Assembly (NCBI RefSeq): GCF_001907975.1
Contig: NZ_CP017834.1
Coordinates: forward strand, 2,864,987 to 2,928,986
Reading direction: 5' to 3'
Length of the DNA stretch: 64,000 nt
Origin: Silvanigrella aquatica
GTDB taxonomy: Bacteria; Bdellovibrionota_B; Oligoflexia; Silvanigrellales; Silvanigrellaceae
The position numbers were made by a program, and so were the translations under genes. The notes beneath the pieces are model-generated. The model had not been told where the DNA came from. It worked only from the letters and a program-made list of their open reading frames with translations, and did not search any database. Below, in pieces: positions 45,976-53,985 of the stretch. Each line of letters opens with the position of its first letter. Position 1 is the first letter of the stretch.

Positions 45976-47064
45976 TTACACAGAATTTGAAATTCTTTCA
46001 AGAACACTCATACCAATTATTGAATTTAATTCAGCCAATCTAATTGCTAAAAGCATCTCTTGCTCATTTATGCCACAGATCTTTGATGCTATAATATTAC
46101 CAATATTTCCATGATCTTCATTTTTATTAATTAATTCATGTTTTTCTATACCAGATGAAGATTTTTCAAGCCTTTTAGAAGATTTCATTATGTCAATAAA
46201 AATATCTGATGATTCCTTTGTCAAACCTTCAAAGCTATTCACTTGAATAGCAAATGCCAAAGGACTTTTCATTGCAGATAATTTTAATAACTCCATTGCC
46301 ACCTTTGTCTCCGGAAAAATGACATTATCAGGACAGGGTAATTCAAATTCTTTTTTTAAGGACGTAATTGATGCTTGAATCAATGCGTCATGACCTCTTT
46401 CTGATGATATGAAATCTTCAACAATATTTTTAATTTTTTTGTGAATTAAAGCTGGTGTCAAGGATTTTTCACAATTTCTAGTAACATATAGAGTTTGAGA
46501 TATTGTAAGAAAAATGCAAATAGCCAGCTTGTTCTCATCTTCTCCTTGTAATAATTTTAACTTATTTATAAAGTTTTCATTTGCAATAGAATTGCATTGA
46601 TGATCTAATTGAAAAGTGCGAACCAATTCTAAAATAGTAATAGGATCGTAACAATTAGAACTAATTTTTGCTTCATCTTTAATTATTTTTTCATTCCATG
46701 AAAACTTTTCTGGTAATATTTTTTCAAAATAAGATATATCATCTATATCACAGCAAAACTTGATCATATCTAAAGGATTCGAAGGAATTTTTATATCCAT
46801 TTCATATTCAATCTGAAGAGATTTTCTAGGAGCTGAAAATGAAAGTGATTCTCCTTTAATAAGTTTAAGTGTTTCTTGAATTATTGATGAGTTCCATGAA
46901 TTTTTCTTTATTAAATTCATAATTTCTTTTGGCATATCTGGATTTTCATTTGTTGACTCTAATTTTAATGATACCCAAGGCGAAGTAATTGAAATTTCAT
47001 TTTCAAAAAAGTCAATTTGTACATTTGGCGATAATTTTAAAAAACCTTCATAAGATGAATTCAT
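45976..47064 (-). CDS. Haem-oxygenase-like (diiron oxidase-type) protein, candidate peptide-modifying enzyme
   Basis: A 362-aa protein that fits the haem-oxygenase-like / iron-containing redox enzyme group (PF14518-type): an ExxH helix (Glu222, His225, SERGHDAL), a third-helix Glu279 (VNSFEG), and a final His-rich helix HELINKNEDHG (His309 to His318), followed by the family's closing helix with an EQEMLLAIRLAEL run. The N-terminal 80 residues (SPNVQIDFFENEISITSPW...) are of beta character and could be an RRE-like peptide-binding domain; that is a guess. AAGG lies 6 bases before the ATG. No single function can be assigned. Confidence 0.5.
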   Translation of the reverse strand: MNSSYEGFLKLSPNVQIDFFENEISITSPWVSLKLESTNENPDMPKEIMNLIKKNSWNSSIIQETLKLIKGESLSFSAPRKSLQIEYEMDIKIPSNPLDMIKFCCDIDDISYFEKILPEKFSWNEKIIKDEAKISSNCYDPITILELVRTFQLDHQCNSIANENFINKLKLLQGEDENKLAICIFLTISQTLYVTRNCEKSLTPALIHKKIKNIVEDFISSERGHDALIQASITSLKKEFELPCPDNVIFPETKVAMELLKLSAMKSPLAFAIQVNSFEGLTKESSDIFIDIMKSSKRLEKSSSGIEKHELINKNEDHGNIGNIIASKICGINEQEMLLAIRLAELNSIIGMSVLERISNSV

Positions 47065-47092
47065 AAATAACCTTAATATAATTTTAAATTTA

Positions 47093-47110
47093 GAGGCAAT
47101 TTAAAAATTC
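47093..47110 (+). repeat. Left terminal inverted repeat of the insertion sequence
   Basis: 18 bp, GAGGCAATTTAAAAATTC, exact complement of the right end at 48487-48504. Confidence 0.92.
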
Positions 47111-47290
47111 CTAAAAATGCCCCTAGCAAAATTGAATAAAAATATTTTTTTGTTCAAATATAATGCAAAATAAATTGAAAGAAATTTGATAAATGTATTT
47201 TTATAAATAGTTCCTTATTTATTGCAAATAAATTTACTCCTCTAAATTTCTTAAAAGAGTAATCTGTATTTTAGAGTTTATTTGATCAAT

Positions 47291-48388
47291 TTAAATTATG
47301 GCTCTTGCTATTTGCATCGCTGAAATACAAATAATACCAAACATTAAATGGCACATTACTTTAGATGGGCTTTTTACCATTATTGAATTTCCACCGTAAC
47401 TATCTTTTAGAAGCGCATTTGTTCTTTCTGCTCCTGCTCTAAACTTATAGCGTTCAGATTTTGGAGGGTCGAATTCAATTTTTTCTCCTCTGCGAGGATT
47501 ATGCTCAATAACATGAACTTTTCCTCTCGCAATAATATCTTCTTTTATTATGCTAGAATCATATGCTGAATCCATAAGGGTATATAAGCTCGATATTCTA
47601 TTACCAGTGATCATTTCAAGTGGTAAAGAAACATTGTTGTCATGAACCGAGGCTGAAGTTAATAAACAGCTTATTGGAATTCCATAATCCCCTGTATCGA
47701 TATGCAATTTATAGCCAATCCATGAATAACTATAGCCTTTAGAATTTTTTTTAGATCCAATATTGCAATTTACAGGTAACTCCAAAAGCATTTCATTTAA
47801 ATTTTTATTTTTTTGCTTTTCTAAAATTGAAGGTTCCTTTTTTAGAATGAATTCACCTTTGCGAGGCCGCCCTCTTGCCCGTTTCTTTAATTCAATTTTT
47901 GCTTCTTTTTTCTCTGGCTTTTCTCTCACTTCAATGGCGGTTGAATCCCTGGAAATATGGTGAACCAGAACTCCCTTATGATATTTTTTTATTATTACTT
48001 CATGTATTTTTTCAGCCAATTTTGTTTTAGAAAACTCCTTAAAAGCATTGCTAAATGAGGCTTCGCAAGGGAGTTTATTTTTGTTAATAAAACCACAAAT
48101 TCTTCTCAAAACAATATCTACTTTTAATCGATCAATTAATGAAACTGTAGTTGGTAAATTTAATACTGATTTTGCAATAAATGCTTTTGCAAAACATTCT
48201 CTATCCAAAGATGGACGACCTCTTCCAGGACAGGAAGCGTAATCATTAAAAAAATCAGCAATCTTAATTGTATCCAAAATCAGCATCAGCTCAAGATGGC
48301 TTTCTGTAGGATTACCAAGATAAATCTCTGGTTCCGGAAATAATTTGTCTTTAAATCTTTGCCAATATTTAGAAATCGTGATATCCAT
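47291..48388 (-). CDS. DDE transposase
   Basis: About 365 aa from ATG 48388 (AGGAG 9 bases upstream; the frame opens at 48406). The N-terminal part (PGRGRPSLDRECFAKAFIAK...) is the DUF772-type transposase N-domain. The catalytic carboxylates appear as RDSTAI, LMDSAYD and the AERTNALLKD end helix (C-terminal Glu), so the element looks functional. Basic linker repeats (RARGRPRKG) lie between. Same strand as the flanking genes. Confidence 0.88.
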   Translation of the reverse strand: MDITISKYWQRFKDKLFPEPEIYLGNPTESHLELMLILDTIKIADFFNDYASCPGRGRPSLDRECFAKAFIAKSVLNLPTTVSLIDRLKVDIVLRRICGFINKNKLPCEASFSNAFKEFSKTKLAEKIHEVIIKKYHKGVLVHHISRDSTAIEVREKPEKKEAKIELKKRARGRPRKGEFILKKEPSILEKQKNKNLNEMLLELPVNCNIGSKKNSKGYSYSWIGYKLHIDTGDYGIPISCLLTSASVHDNNVSLPLEMITGNRISSLYTLMDSAYDSSIIKEDIIARGKVHVIEHNPRRGEKIEFDPPKSERYKFRAGAERTNALLKDSYGGNSIMVKSPSKVMCHLMFGIICISAMQIARAII

Positions 48389-48486
48389 GCAATGTTTCTC
48401 CTGCATTAATTTGTTTACGCAAAACTATAATTAACACAGAAGAAACACCTTTTCGCTTTTCTAGCGAAGAAAATTACTCATCCACT

Positions 48487-48504
48487 GAATTTTTAAATTG
48501 CCTC
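48487..48504 (-). repeat. Right terminal inverted repeat of the insertion sequence
   Basis: 18 bp, exact complement of the left end. The next four bases (48505-48508, TTTA) repeat the four bases before the left end. Confidence 0.92.
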
Positions 48505-48554
48505 TTTATTTTTTTAAAAATGAATAGAGGAGGAATTTATTTTATAAAATTAAT

Positions 48555-48582
48555 ATTGGACACCTAGTAATAAGTGTCCAAT
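48555..48582 (-). terminator. Hairpin after the small peptide gene
   Basis: A perfect 9-bp stem (ATTGGACAC 48555-48563 / GTGTCCAAT 48574-48582, loop of 10) begins 5 bases past the peptide stop on the - strand. The U-tract after it is weak (ATTAATTTTAT), so it could be a terminator, an attenuator allowing partial read-through, or an RNA-stabilising element. Confidence 0.65.
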
Positions 48583-48587
48583 TATTA

Positions 48588-48647
48588 TTAGAGCTTATTA
48601 ACAGCTGCTAAATAAGTCTCTTTTCTTTTGATACTTACTATACGCAT
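48588..48647 (-). CDS. 19-aa peptide gene, candidate RiPP precursor or signal peptide
   Basis: A tiny open frame, MRIVSIKRKETYLAAVNKL, ending in tandem TAA TAA stops. Support for its being real: a good AAGGA site 7 bases before the ATG; a consensus promoter about 75 bases further upstream; and a strong hairpin right after it. The peptide is basic at the N-terminal half and amphipathic (KETYLAAVNKL) at the C-terminal half. No family recognised. If the insertion sequence is removed, it lies about 110 bases before a haem-oxygenase-like gene followed by an ABC exporter, the usual precursor / modifier / exporter order. Confidence 0.6.
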   Translation of the reverse strand: MRIVSIKRKETYLAAVNKL

Positions 48648-48730
48648 TGTAATTTCCTTAGTTTTTAAATAAATTAACACTATACTAGAAAAATAGATAA
48701 AGCTTTAAAAAATATTCTTCTAGTAAATAA

Positions 48731-48759
48731 AATTTAAAATTTATTTATAAAACTGTCAA
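48731..48759 (-). promoter_or_regulatory. Promoter of the 19-aa peptide gene
   Basis: On the - strand a perfect TTGACA (48759-48754) is 17 bases from TAAATT (48736-48731). Transcription from here gives a leader of about 75 bases. Confidence 0.65.
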
Positions 48760-48962
48760 GAAAAACCGTAATAAAATTAAATTGATAACCATAAAGTAAA
48801 AATAATTTATTTGATGAAACCTAATTTATTATTTGTTAATTTATTTTATATGTTTAAAATCAAATTAAAAATAATTTATTAATTGATTTATAAAAAATAA
48901 AAAATAACTACAAAAATTTTAGAATTGAAACAATTTGATTATTTTTATGGCAAAACAAATAA

Positions 48963-49679
48963 TTATTTTTTATCTTCATAGAAAACTTGTTCAAAAACTC
49001 TTCTTTCATCGGACATTGTATAAGAAGCTTTTGTATCACGTACTAAATTCGTTGAGAATTCCAGAATTTCTTTTAAATCACAGTTACTCAAACCTTTTTT
49101 CAAAAATTTCATCATGCCTTCATTTAATTTTTTTTGCGCTAAAAGAGCATGTTCTATGCGCTGTGTTTGAATATCTTCAAAGTTTAGGGATTGGATCATA
49201 GTATAAACTTGAGGGCGCAAACGCTCTTCTAAGCGGCAAACACTTTCAAATCTTTTTGAAATTTCCGACCAGATTTTATCAAACGCGTTACTTCCACTAG
49301 CCGATTCGCCTTCTGTTTTGTTTTCACTCTCTTTAGCTGCTGTGGATTTAATAAGTTCAGCAAGTTTTGGATTCGCTTGTGCAGCCGCTTCAGCAAAAAT
49401 ATCGTCTGCTCGAAAATTTGCCCGCTGATTTAACGCTGTGGCTTCTGTATTTGTCGCTTTATTAAATAAACTCTCATAAATTTCTTGAGCACTACGCCCT
49501 TCTTCCACTACCAAGCCATCCATTTTTTGAATAGCGTCAGACATGGCTTCCACAAAAGCTCTTACATTCGATTGCAAATCGATAAGCTGATATTCCATTA
49601 ATATGGAAAAATGAAATAGCAATTCTATAAGCATTTGCTCAGAACTTTGTGCTTTTGCAAAAGGTAATTCTTTTTCCAT
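48963..49679 (-). CDS. CheZ-like phosphatase
   Basis: A 238-aa helical protein. Its C-terminal half has the CheZ-type catalytic pattern D-x-x-x-Q (Asp169 and Gln173 in NFEDIQTQRIE, compare E. coli CheZ Asp143/Gln147 in DFQDLTGQ), on a long helix that would place Gln in a receiver active site. The N-terminal half is a long amphipathic helix pair with a Glu/Ala/Ser-rich loop (about 110-135). The downstream-strand partner 18 bases upstream is a receiver-like protein. No CheA/CheY cluster is in the window, so the target is unknown. Confidence 0.65.
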   Translation of the reverse strand: MEKELPFAKAQSSEQMLIELLFHFSILMEYQLIDLQSNVRAFVEAMSDAIQKMDGLVVEEGRSAQEIYESLFNKATNTEATALNQRANFRADDIFAEAAAQANPKLAELIKSTAAKESENKTEGESASGSNAFDKIWSEISKRFESVCRLEERLRPQVYTMIQSLNFEDIQTQRIEHALLAQKKLNEGMMKFLKKGLSNCDLKEILEFSTNLVRDTKASYTMSDERRVFEQVFYEDKK

Positions 49680-49697
49680 TACAACTCTCCGATCATT

Positions 49698-50906
49698 TCA
49701 TTCTTCTAAACTTGCCCCTAATTCCTGCAATTTATCCTTGGCCTTTGTATAGTTAGCATCAATTTTTAATATTCTTCTTAATATCTTAATTGCCTCATCT
49801 TTTTTTTCCCAAAGAATTAAGGTAATTGCCTTGTTAAACAAGACGAGATGGTTATCGGGATTTTTCTTTAAAATCTGATTATATGTTTGAACCGCCTTTT
49901 CAAAATCTTTTGAATCCCGGTAACAAATAGCTAGAGAATTGGCATAGCTGACATTATCAGGATCTTGTCTTACGGCATCCTTTAAAAGTTTTAGAGCATT
50001 GGCAAAGTCTTTTTTTATAAAGTAACAATATCCAAGCCTTTCAATAATGTACGGATGCTTTAATCCTGCCGTGGTTCCTATCATAAGTATTTGTATGCAT
50101 TCATCAATTCTATTTTGTTTAATTAAAGCCTCTGTACATCCCTCATAGCGTACCAAATTCATAGGACTTAAAGAAAGAGCTCTTTTTAAATCCTCTAAAG
50201 ACTTAGCATCCTCTTTTAATGCGGAGTAAATTTCAGCGCGAACAACGTAGGCATGAATATAATTTTCATTTTTCTCAATACCTTGATTGACATATTTTAA
50301 GGCTTCTTCAAAATTTTTTTTCGCTAGAGTTGTCCTTGCCATTCCTATAAAAGGACGCGCTGCTTTTTCAGAAACCTGAGTCAATTTTTCGTAAACTTTA
50401 AAGGCTTGGTCATAATCTTCTGAACGAAGTTTTGATTTGGCAAATTCATAAACGCGTTCCGGATTTTTAGGATTGATAAAAACATTATATGCGTTTCTAA
50501 TTTTAGGTAACAAATCACCTTGCGAAATAGGACGTATGAGAATGTCATCAATTCCCATTTCCAAAGCATACATAAGCTCAGCTTTATTTAATGCTTTCGA
50601 AACAAGGACAAAGGCAGGCCTATTTACGGCGGGATCTTCGTTTAATTCTTTAATCATGTCATAGCCATTGAGGATTTCGAGATCATCTCCTTCAAGGGCA
50701 ATGTGTGCCGGTTTCACCTTTAATTCTGCTAGGGCAGCATGACCATCTCTATCTGTTCGCACATTATTAAAACCTAATTTATTCAAATGATGCTTAATAA
50801 TCAAACGAATTTCATTGTGAGTTTCCCCCACATGAATGAGCAGATCGGTGCTAAAAGGAATCGGGGTACTCAGTCCAAACATCTTAAAAAGATCAGAATT
50901 TTCCAC
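49698..50906 (-). CDS. Pseudo-receiver with TPR repeats
   Basis: About 402 aa from GTG 50906, favoured by a GGGGAGG site 9 bases upstream over the TTG at 50936. Residues about 20-135 have the receiver fold, but the acidic pocket (LLIHVGETH), phospho-Asp (IALEGDDLEILNG) and Lys (ILIRPIS) are all altered, so it probably does not become phosphorylated in the usual way. The rest is five to six TPR repeats (about 140-395; A-K-x-x-F-E-E-A-L motifs such as KKNFEEALKYVNQGIEK). Paired with the CheZ-like gene; a scaffold or adaptor is likely. Confidence 0.72.
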   Translation of the reverse strand: MENSDLFKMFGLSTPIPFSTDLLIHVGETHNEIRLIIKHHLNKLGFNNVRTDRDGHAALAELKVKPAHIALEGDDLEILNGYDMIKELNEDPAVNRPAFVLVSKALNKAELMYALEMGIDDILIRPISQGDLLPKIRNAYNVFINPKNPERVYEFAKSKLRSEDYDQAFKVYEKLTQVSEKAARPFIGMARTTLAKKNFEEALKYVNQGIEKNENYIHAYVVRAEIYSALKEDAKSLEDLKRALSLSPMNLVRYEGCTEALIKQNRIDECIQILMIGTTAGLKHPYIIERLGYCYFIKKDFANALKLLKDAVRQDPDNVSYANSLAICYRDSKDFEKAVQTYNQILKKNPDNHLVLFNKAITLILWEKKDEAIKILRRILKIDANYTKAKDKLQELGASLEE

Positions 50907-50995
50907 CCTTAGTATCCTCCCCGGATCAACATACAAACATTATAAATTGTTCAAGGGATTTTACTTTTTTTAGAGTCAAAAAGAGTTTGGTTTCG

Positions 50996-51634
50996 TTAAT
51001 CGCCGAGACCCGTTGCCAGAAGCTTTCTTCCCTGAGGGAATAGTACTTCTATTTTATTCAAACCACTTTCCGCAACCACAAAGCCTATCCCGAAAGATTT
51101 ATGATGAACAATTTCTCCAGGTCTAAATCGTAAGGATGCCTTGTACTCTTTAGCTTGAGATACATTATTTTTTTGGGCACTCAATCTTGCTTCATAATGA
51201 GCAATATCTTCTGTGGTTCCCGCCAACATACTCAAAGGCAATTGGTTTGATCCCTTCGATACGCGACTCTCTGTTTCATCTTTTTTCCGTGATTTAGGCT
51301 TCGCTTTTCCTTTCTTTTTCAATGTGCCTTCTTCACCTGTTAAACGCTTTGCTCCGGCGTCCAAATCAAGATCCTGCTCTTCATCTCGTTCCATCTCTTG
51401 CTTTCCTCCTTTTGCTAGTGCGGCTTCAGATTTTGGTGGACGATATTGCTTCTCTGACTTACAGGTATTGCATTGTACCCTGCCAGGTTTGTTATGAGCT
51501 TCGGTAGTTACAATAGTATGAGTTAAATTCATCTTGCAACGATTGCAATAAGCTAAAATGTCATGGCCTACACGAGATGCAGATTTTGACTGAGATGAAA
51601 TAAAAAGAGAATTAGGGCCATCCGTAATTGCCAT
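50996..51634 (-). CDS. Zinc-ribbon protein with C-terminal CarD-like domain
   Basis: About 212 aa from ATG 51634 (GGAGG 5 bases upstream; the frame opens at 51724 without one). The N-terminal part has a zinc-binding set CNRC ... CNTC, the centre is a highly charged Lys/Glu linker (about 80-140), and the C-terminal part (RPGEIVHHKSFGIGFVV...KIEVLFPQGRKLLATG) matches the CarD-like/KOW-type beta fold seen in deltaproteobacterial relatives. Such proteins can bind RNA polymerase or nucleic acid; the role here is inference. Confidence 0.65.
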   Translation of the reverse strand: MAITDGPNSLFISSQSKSASRVGHDILAYCNRCKMNLTHTIVTTEAHNKPGRVQCNTCKSEKQYRPPKSEAALAKGGKQEMERDEEQDLDLDAGAKRLTGEEGTLKKKGKAKPKSRKKDETESRVSKGSNQLPLSMLAGTTEDIAHYEARLSAQKNNVSQAKEYKASLRFRPGEIVHHKSFGIGFVVAESGLNKIEVLFPQGRKLLATGLGD

Positions 51635-51671
51635 TTTTCCTCCAAAAGGGGCTGGACTTAACAAAAAAAAA

Positions 51672-52550
51672 TTAAAGAGAGAATGCGAGCTCAACTCCCG
51701 CAGTTTGCCTGAGTGTTGTATCATCGGAATCTGTCTTTACAAGCGTATAATAGAGGTGAAGAAGGGGTCCTTTAAAAAAAATACCGCTACCCCAAAAAAA
51801 TCTTTCATTTTTAGGGTTATATCCCACACTCCCTTTTAATTCAAAAAAAGTTTGCGCCAGAATATTAACTCCACCTATAACGCTTTGAAATCCATTCTTT
51901 GAATCAAATAAGACATCTGCGTTTAAAGTATAAAATTGATTTAAGGCAACAGTTGATACTCCCACATCAATAATACTAGCATTATATTTATCAAATAAGC
52001 CATTCGTACTGAGACCTAAAAAAAAGGGCTGCTGCCAAGAGGTATTTATTTGATAAAATAATCCTGCCCCCATTCTGTAATTTGAATTTTGCCATTGCCA
52101 GCTATCTGTTAAGCCAAGTTGTTGATATTCTCCAGATAGACCAACACTCAAATTAGGAATGGCAGGAATTTGATAACCAAAAGCGGCTTTGAAACTTCTA
52201 TCTCTTGAGGTTTCATTGGGAATTGTTTGTCTCCCACGAATAACCATAGCTACAGGGGTGGTTGTAGAATCAAAAACTCCCGCTTCCAATAAATCAAAAT
52301 AATTTTGCCAAGATGTTCCGCCAAAAACAGAATATTGTTTTTTTAATGCAGGTAAAATAGCAGGATTGGCGTCCATCACCGAAGCATCACCAGGTGCCGA
52401 TGCCCCTGCTCCACTTCCTGCGGCAAAAGAAGATGTAGGAACATTAAGTGCTGCAGAGGGCTTTACGTTATCAGCAAAAGCAGAATGAGAAATAAATAAG
52501 ATAGAAAAACAAAACTGGACAAGAATTATTTTCTTTAGTTTAAAGGACAT
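51672..52550 (-). CDS. Outer-membrane beta-barrel protein, PorV/PorQ-like
   Basis: A 292-aa protein with a signal peptide (MSFKLKKIILVQFCFSILFISHSAFA) and a beta-barrel mature part ending in an amphipathic strand with terminal Leu (ELAFSL). The start of the mature region (APGDASVMDANPAILPAL) is the N-terminal plug-like motif of PorV/FadL-type proteins of the 'DUF' outer-membrane group. It is divergent from tyrS with only 43 bases between the start codons. Exact family uncertain. Confidence 0.65.
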   Translation of the reverse strand: MSFKLKKIILVQFCFSILFISHSAFADNVKPSAALNVPTSSFAAGSGAGASAPGDASVMDANPAILPALKKQYSVFGGTSWQNYFDLLEAGVFDSTTTPVAMVIRGRQTIPNETSRDRSFKAAFGYQIPAIPNLSVGLSGEYQQLGLTDSWQWQNSNYRMGAGLFYQINTSWQQPFFLGLSTNGLFDKYNASIIDVGVSTVALNQFYTLNADVLFDSKNGFQSVIGGVNILAQTFFELKGSVGYNPKNERFFWGSGIFFKGPLLHLYYTLVKTDSDDTTLRQTAGVELAFSL

Positions 52551-52593
52551 ATTTGTCTCCTAAGGTGCTTTCCAAAATGAAAGGGCAGAAATC

Positions 52594-53862
52594 ATGACAG
52601 CAAAAAGTTCTCTCATCACAAAACTCCGCGAACGTGGACTCATTGCTCAAATTAGCCACGAAGAAGAATTAGAACAATTGCTTTTAAAAGGAAATAAAAA
52701 TGAAAAAGGAGAGACCTACTCTGTCTACTGCGGATTCGATCCCACAGCAGCAAGCCTTCACGTGGGTAATTTAGCTGCTCTAATGATGCTCCGAAGAGCT
52801 CAAAAAGCAGGATTACAACCTCTTGTTTTATTTGGTGGCGCAACAGGATTAATTGGTGACCCCACAGGACGCACCGAAATGCGCCCTATGAATACAAAAG
52901 AACAAATATTAGAATATATTGAAAATTTTAAATTGCTTGTAAATCGTTATTTCCAATTTGACGTTCCTAATCCTCCTATTTTTGTAAATAATATCGACTG
53001 GATTGGACCCATGAGCTGGATCGATTTTGCCCGCGACGTCGGCTCTCACTTTACCGTGGCAAGATTATTGTCTGCGGAAGTGAATAGAACACGGTTTAAT
53101 GAAGGTGGTTTGACCTTCATGGAACTCGGTTATCAACTTTTACAATCCTACGATTTTCTCCATTTATATCAAAAATACAATTGCATTGTTCAATTTGGCG
53201 GAGATGATCAGTGGTCTAATATCTTAGGCGGTGCCGATCTCATACGTCGTGTGCAAAGCGGTAAAGCCTTTGCTGTCACAACACCTCTTCTCGTGGGCAG
53301 TGATGGAAAAAAATTCGGAAAAACCGCGGGCAATGCCATTTGGCTCGATGCCAAACTCACTTCCCCCTACGATTTCTATCAATTTTTTAGAAATGTTCAT
53401 GACGCTGACGTCGCAAAAATGTTTAAAGTCTTTACGTTCAAAGAAATGGATGAAATTACAAAAATATTTAGCGAAAATGAAAATATTAATAAAGTTAAAG
53501 AAATTATGGCTTTTGAAGTCACAAAAATTGTTCATGGAGAAGAAGAAGCAATTAAAGCACTCGAAGCAGCAAAAACTTTATTTTCGGGACAAATTGGTGA
53601 TCTTAGCAATGCGCCTGCCACATTTCTTTCAAAACCAGAAGTGGAACAAGGAATTGATATTTTAGCCTTGTTAATTAAGTGTGGGTTATCGCCAAGTAGA
53701 GGAGAAGCACGCAAACTTGTACAAGGTAACGGCTTGAATTTTAATGGCGAAAAACTAAACGATTTTAATTATAAAATTTCTGAAAAAGATTTTGAAACAC
53801 CACAAAATGCAATTGTACTCCGTAAAGGAAAAAAGGATTATCACTTAGTTAAAATGCAGTGA
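52594..53862 (+). CDS. tyrS: Tyrosyl-tRNA synthetase
   Basis: Class I synthetase charging tRNA-Tyr. The 422-aa protein has YCGFDPTAASLHVGNL (HIGH class), GATGLIGDPTGRTEMR, the LGYQLLQSYDFLHL helix, FGGDDQWSNI, KKFGKTAGNAIWLD (KFGKT variant of KMSKS) and a C-terminal S4-type RNA-binding domain (about 355-420). This is the TyrRS-TyrRZ-like bacterial short form. AAGGGCAG lies 7 bases before the ATG. Confidence 0.97.
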   Translation: MTAKSSLITKLRERGLIAQISHEEELEQLLLKGNKNEKGETYSVYCGFDPTAASLHVGNLAALMMLRRAQKAGLQPLVLFGGATGLIGDPTGRTEMRPMNTKEQILEYIENFKLLVNRYFQFDVPNPPIFVNNIDWIGPMSWIDFARDVGSHFTVARLLSAEVNRTRFNEGGLTFMELGYQLLQSYDFLHLYQKYNCIVQFGGDDQWSNILGGADLIRRVQSGKAFAVTTPLLVGSDGKKFGKTAGNAIWLDAKLTSPYDFYQFFRNVHDADVAKMFKVFTFKEMDEITKIFSENENINKVKEIMAFEVTKIVHGEEEAIKALEAAKTLFSGQIGDLSNAPATFLSKPEVEQGIDILALLIKCGLSPSRGEARKLVQGNGLNFNGEKLNDFNYKISEKDFETPQNAIVLRKGKKDYHLVKMQ

Positions 53863-53985
53863 TCATTTTTAAAATATACTCGCTTGAAATTTAAATTCTC
53901 AAATAATTTCTTGCGATATTCAATAAACAAACATTTTATAATTTTTTTTCAAATAAATTCATTACAAAAATTAATGATAATATCC

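Larger units (their letters stand above)
47093..48504 (-). mobile_element. Complete IS5/IS1182-type insertion sequence
   Basis: A 1412-bp element bounded by perfect 18-bp inverted repeats (GAGGCAATTTAAAAATTC at 47093-47110 and its complement at 48487-48504). A 4-bp target duplication TTTA flanks it (47089-47092 and 48505-48508), so it inserted cleanly. It carries one intact DDE transposase. It sits between the small peptide gene and the haem-oxygenase-like gene. Confidence 0.92.

Noticed and set aside
48532-48580. Short + strand frame just outside the right IS end
   Set aside because: About 14 codons, and although an AGGAGG lies nearby it falls after the ATG, so it cannot be the ribosome site.
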